64,000 nt of DNA from Gammaproteobacteria bacterium (ex Lamellibrachia satsuma) (GTDB taxonomy: Bacteria > Pseudomonadota > Gammaproteobacteria > Chromatiales > Chromatiaceae): positions 1,962,001 to 2,026,000 of the forward strand of contig CP053680.1 in the NCBI GenBank assembly GCA_019623805.1. Reading direction: 5' to 3'. This document shows positions 38,225 through 47,909 of this stretch, one piece after another. Each line of letters begins with the position of its first letter. The stretch's first letter is position 1. The position numbers and the translations under genes were made by a program. Under the pieces are notes generated by a model. That model ran no database searches. It worked only from the letters and a program-made list of their open reading frames with translations, and was not told where the DNA came from.

Positions 38225-39295
38225 TTAGTTGAACCAGGGCCGCAACAGGGCAAGCGCATCCTCCACCCCGGTAGCAGGAGCGGGTTCTGGTCTTGGCGCT
38301 GCCAGCATCGACTCAATCGCCGATTTCAGCGGTTCCGGTCGCCACTCTGCCTGCGTCAATTGCCTGAACGGAATCCGCTCAGCCACCCAGTCAACCAGCC
38401 AGCGGCTCTCCGGCCACTCATTTCTCGCCGCCGAAAGCAATGGTAATCCATTCGCCGCCGCCTCGGTAAAGCTGTTGTAACCCGGCTTGGTGATCATCAG
38501 GTCGCAGGATGCCATCAGGTCGATGAATGCTATCCCCTCGGGAACGGTAAAAAAATCACAACGTGCCGCCTCAATAACCTCGGGCACCAGCCAGACCAGC
38601 CCTTCAAGCAGAGGGAGTGCGTCGGCAGCGACTACCCCGCTCACGCCCCCAAACTGCAATAGGCCGATACGACTCTCACTGGGCAGACCGAGACGCGCGA
38701 TAATTTCTTCACGAAGCGGCTTGCCCCTGATTGCCAAGGAACCTATCGGATGGCTATTGGGCAGCCACGCCATCGGCATCGAGGGCGCAGGCCGCAAAAA
38801 CAGATCAACCTGCTGATAGGCCCGCTTCATATCTCGCAGGCAATCGTCCAGGGGGAGAGCCGTCATTGGGCCTTCATGGAGGATATCAAACCAGGTCAGC
38901 GAGCAGAGCCCCACCGCGTGGATGCCCAGTTCCTTTGCCGCAACCAGAGGTAACCAAGGCACATCGGCGAGCAGAAGATCCGGCGCTGCCGACTCCAGTA
39001 AGGCCCTTTGCCGCATCAGCCTTTCAGCGGAATCCTGATGGAAAAACCGATAGGCTTCATGGGTGGCCTGCCAGTCGGCGGTCAATGGATTTTCCATCAC
39101 CATGCCCACATCACAGGCCTCGGCCAGCAATTCGAAGGGACCGTCAATTCTACTGCGAATGAATTCCGCCGGCAGATCGCCCTGAATCACAACCTGAAGA
39201 ACGGGTAGATCGCGTTGCAGTCCGTTGATCACCGGCGCGATCTGTGAGAGGTGTCCATAGCCGTGGGCGGAGACTGCAACGAAGAGTCGGGGCAT
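38225..39295 (-). CDS. GT-B glycosyltransferase, MurG/UDP-glycosyltransferase-like
   Basis: 356 residues. The N-terminus LFVAVSAHGYGHLSQIAPVING has the glycine/His-rich acceptor loop (GxGHxxQ), and the C-terminal half has LLQFGGVSG and the donor-binding DLMITKPGYNSFTEAAANGLPLL, the usual GT-B pattern of MurG/GT28-like enzymes. It probably adds a sugar in the cytoplasm. The ATG at 39295 overlaps the ligase stop by four bases; a TTG one codon upstream was not used. A MITE lies directly after the stop. Confidence 0.82.
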   Translation of the reverse strand: MPRLFVAVSAHGYGHLSQIAPVINGLQRDLPVLQVVIQGDLPAEFIRSRIDGPFELLAEACDVGMVMENPLTADWQATHEAYRFFHQDSAERLMRQRALLESAAPDLLLADVPWLPLVAAKELGIHAVGLCSLTWFDILHEGPMTALPLDDCLRDMKRAYQQVDLFLRPAPSMPMAWLPNSHPIGSLAIRGKPLREEIIARLGLPSESRIGLLQFGGVSGVVAADALPLLEGLVWLVPEVIEAARCDFFTVPEGIAFIDLMASCDLMITKPGYNSFTEAAANGLPLLSAARNEWPESRWLVDWVAERIPFRQLTQAEWRPEPLKSAIESMLAAPRPEPAPATGVEDALALLRPWFN

Positions 39296-40509
39296 CAACC
39301 TTCCATCTTCTGCAGACGGGCGCGGCTAAAGCCAGCCAGATAGACCGCCGTCAGAACGACATAGAAGCTGCCTTCCCCCCTGTCCATCAGGAAGGAGTTG
39401 AAGAGACAGCCTACAGCCATCGCCACCACCAAAGCCTGGGAGGATCCACGGAAGAGCGGATCAACCTGCGCGGAGAGGCGCCAGTGATTGTAGAGCAGCA
39501 GCAGGAAGAGCAGCAGACCCACCAGCCCCAGCTGCACGGTGATATTCAGATATTCATTGTGGGGATTATCGGACAACAACCCTAACCCCTTTTGCCGTGC
39601 CAGTTCGGCATACTCAACCGAAAAACTGCCGCTGCCCGTACCGATCATCAGATGACGGCCAATCAGCTCCAGTGAGTTGCCATACATCTCCAAACGATTA
39701 CCCACCAGCTCGTGATCACGGGAATTGTCACTGAACGCGTCCAAACGCTGCAAGGTCAGATCAACCCGGCTGCTGAAGTTCTCTGAAAATTGGTAGGAAA
39801 GCAGACTGATCAACACAATAACCAGCCCTCCAGCAAGCAGACCGCGCCAGTTCAGATACTGCACGGCGGCCAACAGGATCAGCACCAGCAGAACCAGTTG
39901 GCCGGTGCGCCCACCTACCAGCAGCAGCACATTGATCAGCGCCAGACCAAGCAACAAACCCCAAAGCCAGCGCCATCGGCCGCTTTCCCTCATAAACCGG
40001 TCAAACAGTAGATAGGCGGTGAAGGCCATAAAGAAATTCTGTGCAATACGCCCTCTGAACACTGTGTTGGGGAACAACTTTGTAGCCTGGGGAATCAGGT
40101 CAGCATACATACCCCAAGAGGCGACCAGGGTAAGCAGCATCGCCAGCAGAAAGGCGTTGGCCGCACGCGTTTGCCAACGGCGGCTGTCGAGTAGCGAAAT
40201 CAACAGGGGGATATAGAGCAGTTTGAGATACTTGCCCGATTTGTCCAACGCCTCATCCATCCCGGCACTGCTGTAGAGCAGCCCCAGAGCAAAAGCCAGC
40301 AGCAGCAGGACCGACCAGCGAGTCAGTGGATTTTCCCGCATCCCCCGCCATTTGTTGCTGTAGCCGCCGCCCAGTAGCCAGAAAATCAGCAGCAGGCCCA
40401 TCGCGACGGTGAGCCATGCGGTGGGCATCGGCACACTAAAAGCGGCGAACACCGCCATGCCCCGGGCAGCCAGATCAAACCGCTGCTGCCATTGACGCCA
40501 AGTCATCAT
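39295..40509 (-). CDS. O-antigen ligase / Wzy-type polymerase family (Wzy_C)
   Basis: 404 residues with about 11-12 transmembrane helices. The large periplasmic loop near 265-325 contains NRLEMYGNSLELIGRHLMIGTGSGSF and DNPHNEYLNITVQLGLVGLLLF, the conserved Wzy_C motif (HNxYL) of O-antigen ligases and polymerases. It acts on undecaprenyl-linked glycan at the periplasmic face. The ATG at 40509 gives a helix soon after the start; a longer frame to 40563 has no added features. The ligase versus polymerase role cannot be decided. Confidence 0.85.
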   Translation of the reverse strand: MMTWRQWQQRFDLAARGMAVFAAFSVPMPTAWLTVAMGLLLIFWLLGGGYSNKWRGMRENPLTRWSVLLLLAFALGLLYSSAGMDEALDKSGKYLKLLYIPLLISLLDSRRWQTRAANAFLLAMLLTLVASWGMYADLIPQATKLFPNTVFRGRIAQNFFMAFTAYLLFDRFMRESGRWRWLWGLLLGLALINVLLLVGGRTGQLVLLVLILLAAVQYLNWRGLLAGGLVIVLISLLSYQFSENFSSRVDLTLQRLDAFSDNSRDHELVGNRLEMYGNSLELIGRHLMIGTGSGSFSVEYAELARQKGLGLLSDNPHNEYLNITVQLGLVGLLLFLLLLYNHWRLSAQVDPLFRGSSQALVVAMAVGCLFNSFLMDRGEGSFYVVLTAVYLAGFSRARLQKMEG

Positions 40510-40594
40510 GATTCGTTCAAACACTCCTGGTAGGGGTCGCGAAATGGACCATGATAGAATCACTCCTCAATAAAGAGAAGCGCCAGACAAGGAC

Positions 40595-42487
40595 ATGCGA
40601 AAAAACATCATTCCTGCTCGATTCCAGTCCCAGGGCACGGCTCTGATTCACGACACTCTGATGGTGCCCATCGCCTGGACCCTTGCATTCTGGCTGAGGT
40701 ACAACCTTGGCGTGCTGCCGGTTGAATTTTTCGATGAGGGCTTAAAGGCCCTGCTGGTCATTCTTCCGGTACAGCTTGGCGCATTTATCGCTTTCGGCCT
40801 CTACCGGGGAATCTGGCGTTTTGCCTCTCTGCCGGACCTTCTCAGAATCCTCAAAGCGGTTGCGGTTGGCAGCGCCATCGGCATGGCCCTGCTTTTTGTG
40901 ATCACACGGGCAGAGGAGATACCCCGCTCCGTTCCCGTCATCTACACTCTTCTGCTGCTGCTGCTGCTCAGCGGCCCAAGAATGATCTACCGCTGGCTGA
41001 AGGACAACCGGCTCTCTCTCTCTTCCGGTCAGCGCGTACTTATCGTTGGCGCCGGAAAGGCGGGGGAGATGCTGGCCAGAGACATTCTGCGCAACCGCCA
41101 CGACGCGTTTCAGCCCATGGCATTTGCGGACGACAACCCACGACACCATGGACGGGACATCCACGGCATACCCGTCGCCGGTGGCTGTGATGCCATCCCG
41201 GCATTAACCGAGCAATACGAAATCGACATCATCATGCTCGCCCTGCCGTCGGCCACTTCCTCACAAATGCGCCGGGTGGTCGAGTTTTGTGAACAGGCCC
41301 ACATACCCTTCCAGGCGGTACCGCAACTCAACGATCTAATGTCCGGCAATGTACAGATCAACGACCTCCGTGAGGTCTCCATCGAGGATCTGCTGGGACG
41401 CGAACCGGTCTCGCTGGACTGGCCCGCCATCGATCGGGCCCTGTCGAACAAAACCGTGTTGATCACCGGCGGCGGCGGATCAATAGGCGCAGAACTCTGC
41501 CGTCAACTGGCCCGGCTAAAACCTACTCGGCTGGTGATCCTGGAGCAGAGTGAATTCAATCTCTACTCCATCGAGATGGAACTGCAGAAGGCTTTTCCCG
41601 ATCTGGAACTGGAGTGCCACCTTGGCGACGTCACCGACCGTCCCTATGTCGATGATGTTTTCACCCGGCACCGCCCCGATGTCATCTTCCACGCAGCCGC
41701 CTACAAACACGTTCCCATGCTCGAACCCCAGCTTCGTCAGGCGATGCGTAATAATGTGCTCGGCACCCGTAATGTTGCTGAAGCGGCAGACCAGTTCAAC
41801 TGCAGCGTCTTCGTGCTGGTCTCTACCGACAAGGCGGTCAACCCGGCCAACATCATGGGCGCCAGCAAGCGCGCGGCAGAGATCTTCTGCCAAAATCTCA
41901 ATGCACACTCCAACACCCGGTTTATCACCACCCGTTTCGGTAACGTGCTCGGCTCAGCGGGTAGCGTGATTCCCCTCTTCCGCAAGCAGATTGCCGCGGG
42001 CGGGCCGGTCACGGTGACTGATCCCCGCATGGAGCGTTACTTCATGACTATCCCTGAGGCCTGCCAGCTAATCATGCAGACGGTGGTGCTTGGGGATGGC
42101 GGTGAGATCTTTGTGTTGGACATGGGCGAACCGGTGAAGATCAGCTATCTGGCTGAACAGATGATCCACCTATCCGGTAAAAAGCCGGGAGAGGATATCG
42201 AAATCGAGTATATTGGCCTGCGCCCGGGAGAGAAACTGTTCGAGGAGCTGTTCCACGAAAAAGAGGCGCTCGACAAGACCCGGCATGAAAAGGTGTTTCT
42301 GGCGCGCCACCGCAAGGTGGACTGGGACGGTCTCAATGAGACCATGAAAACGGTTACAGAAGCCTGTGAATCCATGGACATCTTGCAACTGGACAAGGCA
42401 CTGCACTCTCTGGTGCCGGAGCACGGCCCCCAACCGAACGGGCAGTCCAGCAGCAACGGAGCGGATATCATCTATCTGAAAAAATAG
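40595..42487 (+). CDS. Membrane-bound UDP-sugar 4,6-dehydratase (WbpM/PglF/CapD type)
   Basis: 630 residues. Four N-terminal transmembrane helices (about 15-130), a CoA-binding-like Rossmann module (RVLIVGAGKAGEMLARDIL), then the catalytic SDR domain with VLITGGGGSIGAELCRQLA, the catalytic region LVSTDKAVNPANIMGASKR, and FGNVLGSAGSVIPLF. It makes UDP-4-keto-6-deoxy-GlcNAc-type intermediates for bacillosamine, FucNAc or QuiNAc. Together with the PglE-like and PglC-like genes it suggests a first sugar of this class. AAGGA lies just before the ATG. Convergent with the next gene. Confidence 0.92.
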   Translation: MRKNIIPARFQSQGTALIHDTLMVPIAWTLAFWLRYNLGVLPVEFFDEGLKALLVILPVQLGAFIAFGLYRGIWRFASLPDLLRILKAVAVGSAIGMALLFVITRAEEIPRSVPVIYTLLLLLLLSGPRMIYRWLKDNRLSLSSGQRVLIVGAGKAGEMLARDILRNRHDAFQPMAFADDNPRHHGRDIHGIPVAGGCDAIPALTEQYEIDIIMLALPSATSSQMRRVVEFCEQAHIPFQAVPQLNDLMSGNVQINDLREVSIEDLLGREPVSLDWPAIDRALSNKTVLITGGGGSIGAELCRQLARLKPTRLVILEQSEFNLYSIEMELQKAFPDLELECHLGDVTDRPYVDDVFTRHRPDVIFHAAAYKHVPMLEPQLRQAMRNNVLGTRNVAEAADQFNCSVFVLVSTDKAVNPANIMGASKRAAEIFCQNLNAHSNTRFITTRFGNVLGSAGSVIPLFRKQIAAGGPVTVTDPRMERYFMTIPEACQLIMQTVVLGDGGEIFVLDMGEPVKISYLAEQMIHLSGKKPGEDIEIEYIGLRPGEKLFEELFHEKEALDKTRHEKVFLARHRKVDWDGLNETMKTVTEACESMDILQLDKALHSLVPEHGPQPNGQSSSNGADIIYLKK

Positions 42488-42494
42488 CCGCCGC

Positions 42495-43901
42495 TCAGGG
42501 GATCTCGACCTTCGTCTCCGGGAGCGCCACCTGCAGCGCCTCTTTCAACGCCCGCTTGGCCTCGTCATCACCATGCACCAGACGCACCTCTGCGGGTCGC
42601 CTGCGCATACCTTTCACAAATCGCACCAGTGAATCCCTGTCGGCATGGGCCGAATAACCGTCCAGAGTATAGACACCTGCCCTGATGGTGTAGCGTTTCT
42701 CATCCAAAAAGACATAACCGCCTTCCGGCCCGTAGCGCTGAATGGCTCTTCCCGGCGTGCCTGCCGCCTGATACCCTACAAACACCACATCGGTACGGGA
42801 ATCACCGATCAGCGCCTTGAGATAGTTGACGATTCGTCCCCCGCTGCACATGCCGCTGGCGGCCAGCACGATAGTCGGGCGGGCCGTCTTTTTCAGATAG
42901 TTGACGGCGGCCAGATGGTCCTGATGCTCTCTGATCGTTGTCATCTGCTCGAAACTGAGGGGATGACGGCCCTGCATGAGGCGGCGTTTTGCCTCCCGAT
43001 CCCAGAACGGTTGCAGACGCCGGTAGACCTTGGTGAATTCACTGGCCAGCGGCGAGTCAACGATGACCTCCACATCATCCCAATCAATATTCCGACCCAC
43101 CTTGCGGCCACGACACTGGTGGAAAGTCGCTTCCAGTTCATAGAGCAGCTCCTGGGTACGACCAATGCTGAAGGCGGGAAACAAGATCACACCCCGGTTT
43201 TCAAAACAGCGCTCCACCACCGCCTGCAGCCTATTACGGCGCTCCCGGCGCCCCTCGTGCAAACGATCGCCATAGGTGCTTTCCAGCACCAGCAGATCGG
43301 CTGAATAGGGAGGCTTTGGGGCGGGCAGCAGAGGTGCATAGGGGGCGCCCAGGTCTCCTGAAAAGATGATCTTCTTTTGCTCGCCGGCAACCTTGGCCAG
43401 ACATTCGATATAGGCGGAGCCAAGAATATGTCCGGCAGGCTGGAAACGAATCTTCAGGGAAACCCCGGTGGAGGCAGGCAGAACCACTACCCACTGAGCA
43501 TATCCAAGGGGTTTGAGTCTCTTTTTGATGCGTTTGAGGAAACGGCGGATCAACCCTTCGTTACGGGTAACACCAATTCGCAACGCATCTTCTAGCACCA
43601 GGGGCAGCAGTTCTGCGGTGGGTTCGGAGCAGTAGATCGGCCCATCGAATCCTGCCCCGATCAGCCAGGGAATGCGCCCGACATGGTCGATGTGGCAATG
43701 CGTCACCAGCAGCGCACGCACCTGGCGGATGTCGAAGTCAATCTCCAGCTGATCCGCGTGGGCACCACCGGGGGAGGCCTCTTCCCCCTGAAACAGGCCA
43801 CAGTCGATGAGTACGCTGTTTCCAGCACCGACAAACAGTTCGTGGCAGGAACCGGTAACGCCTGTCACCGCTCCGTGGTGAATGATCTGAAACTCGTCCA
43901 T
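42495..43901 (-). CDS. MBL-fold beta-CASP metallo-hydrolase
   Basis: 468 residues. A metallo-beta-lactamase fold with HCHIDHVGRIPWL (HxHxDH zinc motif), GHILGSAYIE, FSGDLG, then the beta-CASP region and STYGDR. The late motifs ASGMCSGGRIVNYLK and the His in HADRDSL agree with CPSF73-like nucleases; many bacterial members are annotated as exonucleases with RNA specificity. The substrate is unproven. It starts 8 bp after the DJ-1 gene stop, so it is likely co-transcribed with it. Confidence 0.88.
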   Translation of the reverse strand: MDEFQIIHHGAVTGVTGSCHELFVGAGNSVLIDCGLFQGEEASPGGAHADQLEIDFDIRQVRALLVTHCHIDHVGRIPWLIGAGFDGPIYCSEPTAELLPLVLEDALRIGVTRNEGLIRRFLKRIKKRLKPLGYAQWVVVLPASTGVSLKIRFQPAGHILGSAYIECLAKVAGEQKKIIFSGDLGAPYAPLLPAPKPPYSADLLVLESTYGDRLHEGRRERRNRLQAVVERCFENRGVILFPAFSIGRTQELLYELEATFHQCRGRKVGRNIDWDDVEVIVDSPLASEFTKVYRRLQPFWDREAKRRLMQGRHPLSFEQMTTIREHQDHLAAVNYLKKTARPTIVLAASGMCSGGRIVNYLKALIGDSRTDVVFVGYQAAGTPGRAIQRYGPEGGYVFLDEKRYTIRAGVYTLDGYSAHADRDSLVRFVKGMRRRPAEVRLVHGDDEAKRALKEALQVALPETKVEIP

Positions 43902-43909
43902 GTGTGAAA

Positions 43910-44458
43910 TCAGCGAACCAGGCCAGCCTCCACCTCATCCCGTTTGGCCTTGCCTTCAAGTGCTTCGATCAGCGCAAGGGAGAAGTCCATTGCCGTACCC
44001 GGCCCGCGGGAGGTGATTACCTTTCCGTCCGCAATCACCGGCCGCAGGTTCACATCCACGCCCGGCAGATCCATCCCGTCCAGCACACCGGGATAGCTGG
44101 TGGCGGAACGGCCCTCCAGCAGTCCGGCACTGGCCAACACCTTGGGGGCGGCGCAGATTGCCGCGGTGTACCTCCCCTCCCCCGCAAGGCGCTGCAGCAG
44201 ACGGTGAATACGCGGATCCTGATCCAGATAGTCTGCACCGGGCAATCCGCCGGGCAGTACGATCATATCGAACGACTCATCCACAACGGCGTCGAGGGTG
44301 GTGTCAGGCAGGAGGGTCAAGCCTTTAGAGGCCTTGACCGGTTGATCGTCGAGGCCTGCCGTCACCACTTCCACCCCGGCACGGGTCAGTAGATCGGTGA
44401 TGGTGGCGGCTTCGAGTTCTTCACAGCCTTGGGCGAGGGGGACGAGGACGCGTGCCAT
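43910..44458 (-). CDS. DJ-1/PfpI family protein (YajL-like)
   Basis: 182 residues. The reactive cysteine lies in the nucleophile elbow YTAAICAAPKVLA (about 105), with VLVPLAQGCEELEAATITDLL at the N-terminus, the usual YajL/DJ-1 pattern including the Glu that polarises the Cys. Proposed roles are protein deglycation or chaperone activity; these are disputed. The ATG lies inside the 3' end of yibQ, giving a 73-bp overlap in another frame. Confidence 0.9.
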   Translation of the reverse strand: MARVLVPLAQGCEELEAATITDLLTRAGVEVVTAGLDDQPVKASKGLTLLPDTTLDAVVDESFDMIVLPGGLPGADYLDQDPRIHRLLQRLAGEGRYTAAICAAPKVLASAGLLEGRSATSYPGVLDGMDLPGVDVNLRPVIADGKVITSRGPGTAMDFSLALIEALEGKAKRDEVEAGLVR

Positions 44459-45228
44459 AATCTTCTCTCCTGGTTTGTCAGATGCGAGGCCGGCACAAGC
44501 TGTACCCCCTCGTGTTCGAGCAACGGTAACATCTCCGCCAGAATCTCCAGGGTCTCCGGATGCGGATGACCGATGCCGACGGCACTGCCGTCTCTCTTTG
44601 CCAGACGAATCAGGTTTTGGAACTGCATCCGGATCGCCTCCGGATCCCGTTCGTTGTCGAGAAAGACGTTGCGCCGCGTGACGGCCACCAGATTCTCCCT
44701 GGCCACCGCTTCAGCCTGGGTCTGGTCGGTGGTGCGGCTGTCGACAAAAAAGAGCGCCGAATCTCTGAGCGCAGCCATCAGCCAACGCATCGTCTCCGCA
44801 TCACTGGTCATTCGGCTGCCCATGTGGTTGTTGATGCCGGCCACATACGGGATCGATGCTATGTCCTCAGCGAGTGTCAGGACAAAGGCATCACGCTCCA
44901 TATCCATCGTCAGACCACCCGCGCCCAGCGGATAGTTTTCGTTCGACTCCATCGGCAGATGAAGCATCACCTCTCTCTCAGTAGCGTGGGCGATGCCGGC
45001 CTGCACTTTGGCAAACGGGGTGTGGGGCAGGAACGAGTAAGTGATGGCGCCCGGCAAGGCCAGTGCTGCCTCGCCGGCTTCACGCCGGTTGCCCATATCA
45101 TCGATAATCAGCGCGATATAGGCGGGGGATCTCCCGATCCCCTCTGCATCATCCGCCTGAGCCCCCGGCACGAGAATGGCGGCAACCCCCAGCAACAGGA
45201 GTGAACATGTTTGCCGGAGACCGCTCAT
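44386..45228 (-). CDS. Divergent polysaccharide deacetylase family protein (YibQ)
   Basis: 280 residues. A signal peptide (about 1-25, ending GAQA) is followed by the divergent polysaccharide deacetylase domain: YIALIIDDMGNRREAGEAAL, the metal-site candidate in INNHMGSRMTSDAETM, FFVDSRTT and VGIGHPHPETLEIL. Periplasmic; YibQ homologues are found next to EnvC. The last 25 residues run past the DJ-1 start in a basic, proline-rich tail, an unusual overlap of 73 bp. The start overlaps the ctpA stop by four bases. Confidence 0.88.
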   Translation of the reverse strand: MSGLRQTCSLLLLGVAAILVPGAQADDAEGIGRSPAYIALIIDDMGNRREAGEAALALPGAITYSFLPHTPFAKVQAGIAHATEREVMLHLPMESNENYPLGAGGLTMDMERDAFVLTLAEDIASIPYVAGINNHMGSRMTSDAETMRWLMAALRDSALFFVDSRTTDQTQAEAVARENLVAVTRRNVFLDNERDPEAIRMQFQNLIRLAKRDGSAVGIGHPHPETLEILAEMLPLLEHEGVQLVPASHLTNQERRLWHASSSPSPKAVKNSKPPPSPIY

Positions 45229-46553
45229 CAGCCTGCCTTACGTTTTTGCAGTATCGTCAACCCTTTCAACAGGTTGAGCGCTTCACTAAGCTGGTAGTCC
45301 CGGGCCGCCAAAGAGCCCTTATTCTCTTTGTCGTCCTTATTCTCCCCTGTCTGTTTTGTTGCTTTCCCATTGCCGTTTTCCAGGTGGCCGGAAAGGTCCG
45401 CCTCTTTCAACGGTTTCACACCATTGCCTTTCGACGCGGATACCTCCACATCCTCCAGTTCGATGTCGGGCTTGATGCCCTCCGCCTGGATGGATCGGCC
45501 TGAAGGGGTAAAATATCGCGCAGTGGTCATTTTCACTGCTGTGTGTTGATTGATCGGGATAATGGTCTGCACCGAGCCCTTGCCAAAGGTCTGCTTGCCC
45601 ATGATTACCGCACGGTTATGATCCTGCAGCGCACCGGCAACGATTTCCGAGGCCGACGCAGATCCGGAGTTGACCAAGACCACGATGGGTGCGCCCTTGA
45701 GCACATCGTCCGGCGCAGCCTCAAAGCGCAATGCCGAGTCGCTCACCCTGCCTTCGGTATAGACGATCAGCCCCTGTTCCAGAAAAGCATCGCTTACTGA
45801 CACCGCCGCATTGAGTACACCGCCGGGGTTATTGCGCAGATCGAGTACCAATCCCTTCAACCCTTCCTTGGCAGACTCATCCAGCTTGCGTACCGCCTTC
45901 AGCATGTCATCGGTGGTATGCGACTGAAACTGGGAGATGCGCACATAAGCAAAGCGCTCATCCAGCAGTCGGCTCTTGACGCTGGTCACCTTGATGACCG
46001 CACGCACCACCGCGATCTTCAGGGGCTTTTCGGCCCCTTTCCGGGCAATTGTCAGGACAAGGCTGCTACCGGGTTTGCCGCGCATCAGGTTGACGGCCTC
46101 GTTCAGGGACAACCCCTTCACCGGCGTATCATCCAGTCGCACAATCAGGTCACCGGCAAGCACGCCCGCCCGCTGTGCCGGGGTATCGTCGATGGGAGAG
46201 ATAACCTTGATGAAGCCATCCTCCATGCCCACCTCTATGCCGAGACCACCGAATTCACCACTGGTGCCGACCCGCAGCTCTTTGTACTCCTCTTCATTGA
46301 GGTAACTTGAATGGGGATCAAGATCAGAGAGCATGCCGCGTATCGCACTCTCCAGCAGTATCTTGTCTTCCACTGGCTCTACGTAGCTGGCCTTGATGCG
46401 GCCAAAGATGTCGGCAAAGGTGCGCAGCTCCTGCAGCGGCAACTCGGCTGCCTCCTTTTCCGGTTGAGCAGCAGCATATCCCGCCACCGATAACCCCATC
46501 CCGAAAACAGCACCGAAGCTTAGTACAAAAAAGTTGTGAAACGAAAACTTCAT
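45228..46553 (-). CDS. ctpA: C-terminal processing protease CtpA (S41)
   Basis: 441 residues. A signal sequence (about 8-32) leads to the S41 protease: an N-terminal region with LSDLDPHSSYLNEEEY, a PDZ domain (about 90-165; GLGIEVGMEDGFIKVISPI), and the Ser-Lys dyad in NSGSASASEIVAG and GKQTFGKGSVQ. The tail is low-complexity and charged (KPLKEADLSGHLENGNG). Periplasmic; processes or degrades envelope proteins. The ATG at 46553 places the signal peptide correctly, unlike an earlier in-frame start at 46637. Confidence 0.93.
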   Translation of the reverse strand: MKFSFHNFFVLSFGAVFGMGLSVAGYAAAQPEKEAAELPLQELRTFADIFGRIKASYVEPVEDKILLESAIRGMLSDLDPHSSYLNEEEYKELRVGTSGEFGGLGIEVGMEDGFIKVISPIDDTPAQRAGVLAGDLIVRLDDTPVKGLSLNEAVNLMRGKPGSSLVLTIARKGAEKPLKIAVVRAVIKVTSVKSRLLDERFAYVRISQFQSHTTDDMLKAVRKLDESAKEGLKGLVLDLRNNPGGVLNAAVSVSDAFLEQGLIVYTEGRVSDSALRFEAAPDDVLKGAPIVVLVNSGSASASEIVAGALQDHNRAVIMGKQTFGKGSVQTIIPINQHTAVKMTTARYFTPSGRSIQAEGIKPDIELEDVEVSASKGNGVKPLKEADLSGHLENGNGKATKQTGENKDDKENKGSLAARDYQLSEALNLLKGLTILQKRKAG

Positions 46554-46665
46554 CCCATTTTTCCTGCAAACATCGCCCTCTGGCGATAATAATTCAATAG
46601 TCGGTTCAGACTGATTAAGACCGCTTCCACATAACATAGTGCACTTTGGACTTTGTGGTAAGCAT

Positions 46666-46698
46666 GTAGGAAGTGGTGAGCTTGCGAACCCATCCTAC
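46666..46698. repeat. GTAGGA palindromic repeat copy
   Basis: 33 bp, GTAGGAAGTGGTGAGC then TTGCGAACCCATCCTAC, with matching ends GTAGGA / TCCTAC. It covers the envC stop codon (46695) and lies before ctpA. Same family as 10507-10539 and 6962-6990. Confidence 0.7.
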
Positions 46699-47909
46699 AC
46701 CCTATCGTTTACGGCGTGTGAGCGAACCACGCTGACTCGCTTGCCTTTGGTACGCCTGCACCACTTCTTCGGGTTCACCGCCGCGCCATTACGACGAATG
46801 CCAAAGTAGACCCCTGACGTGCTGCGGCCACCACTGCTACCCACCAACGCCACCACCTCTCCCGGTTCTACCCACTCGCCCGTCTCCTTAAACAGACTCT
46901 GGTTGTGACCGTAGAGGCTCATATAACCGTCACCGTGATCGACAATCAGCAGCAGTCCAAAACCCCGCAGCCAATCAGCAAAGGCCACGCGCCCATAGTG
47001 CACCGCCTTGACCTCCCGCCCCTCGGGCGCAGATATCAGCACACCGTCCCAGCGTAATTTTCCAACCTTCCTGGGAGAACCGAAACTGGCCGCCAATCTG
47101 CCTTTTGAGGGCCAGGGCAGGCGGCCTTTAAGTTTACCGAACGGCTTATGCGCAAGGCGCTCCATCGGAATGTCCGCCAACGCCTCCTGAATATTCGCCA
47201 GTAGAGATGAGAGTTGCTTCTCATTGGTCTTAAGCTGATCCAGCTCCTGTCCCTTATTGCGAAGGCGCACATTGAGCGCAGCTATCACCCGCTCCCGGCC
47301 AACCCGAGTCCGCTCCAATTGCTCTCGCTCCGCCGCCTCCCTGGCCTGCAGTTGTTGCAGTCGCTGCTCCTCTTCTGAGAGTGCCTGCTCGATTTTGGCC
47401 AGACGCTGCAGACTGTCGCGAATCAGGTTCATGCGGGCCAGGCGCGCATCGTTGAGGTAATCGTAATACACCATCACCCGGCTGACCACGGCGGGATCCT
47501 GCTGATTCAACAGGATCTTTACCTTCTCCTGCCTTCCCATGACGTAGGCGGCCCGAATCTGCTGCTCCATCGTCTGGCGGTGAAAATCGAGTTGCAGTCG
47601 GGCATCGGCCCGCTCCTGTTCCAACTCCGCCATGCGCTGACGCTGGCGATCGAGACTCACGGCGATGACCCGGACACGTCTGGCCAGATCGCCGATACGC
47701 TCTTCGGTCTCCCGCAGTGCGCTGTTATACCCCTGGCGCTCACCCTCCGCCGACTGCAACTGAGTCTGTAGTTGCTTAATACGGGCCTTGACCCGGGCCA
47801 GCTCCTCACTCTTTTGCTGCAGTTGCGCTTTTTCAGCCGCTACGGAGACGCCAGGTATCGCTGCGCACAGCACCAATGCCAGCAGCGTGGCGCCGGCGCG
47901 CTGGATCAC
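46695..47909 (-). CDS. envC: Murein hydrolase activator EnvC
   Basis: 404 residues. Signal peptide (about 1-24), a long coiled coil (about 27-245, with repeated heptads such as [19 protein letters not shown]), and a C-terminal LytM domain (about 275-390). The LytM domain is degenerate: the usual zinc ligands are not all present ([19 protein letters not shown]), as in E. coli EnvC, which activates AmiA/AmiB amidases at division instead of cutting murein. The start is GTG and overlaps the gpmI stop (GTGA). The C-terminus enters a palindromic repeat. Confidence 0.92.
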   Translation of the reverse strand: MIQRAGATLLALVLCAAIPGVSVAAEKAQLQQKSEELARVKARIKQLQTQLQSAEGERQGYNSALRETEERIGDLARRVRVIAVSLDRQRQRMAELEQERADARLQLDFHRQTMEQQIRAAYVMGRQEKVKILLNQQDPAVVSRVMVYYDYLNDARLARMNLIRDSLQRLAKIEQALSEEEQRLQQLQAREAAEREQLERTRVGRERVIAALNVRLRNKGQELDQLKTNEKQLSSLLANIQEALADIPMERLAHKPFGKLKGRLPWPSKGRLAASFGSPRKVGKLRWDGVLISAPEGREVKAVHYGRVAFADWLRGFGLLLIVDHGDGYMSLYGHNQSLFKETGEWVEPGEVVALVGSSGGRSTSGVYFGIRRNGAAVNPKKWCRRTKGKRVSVVRSHAVNDRV

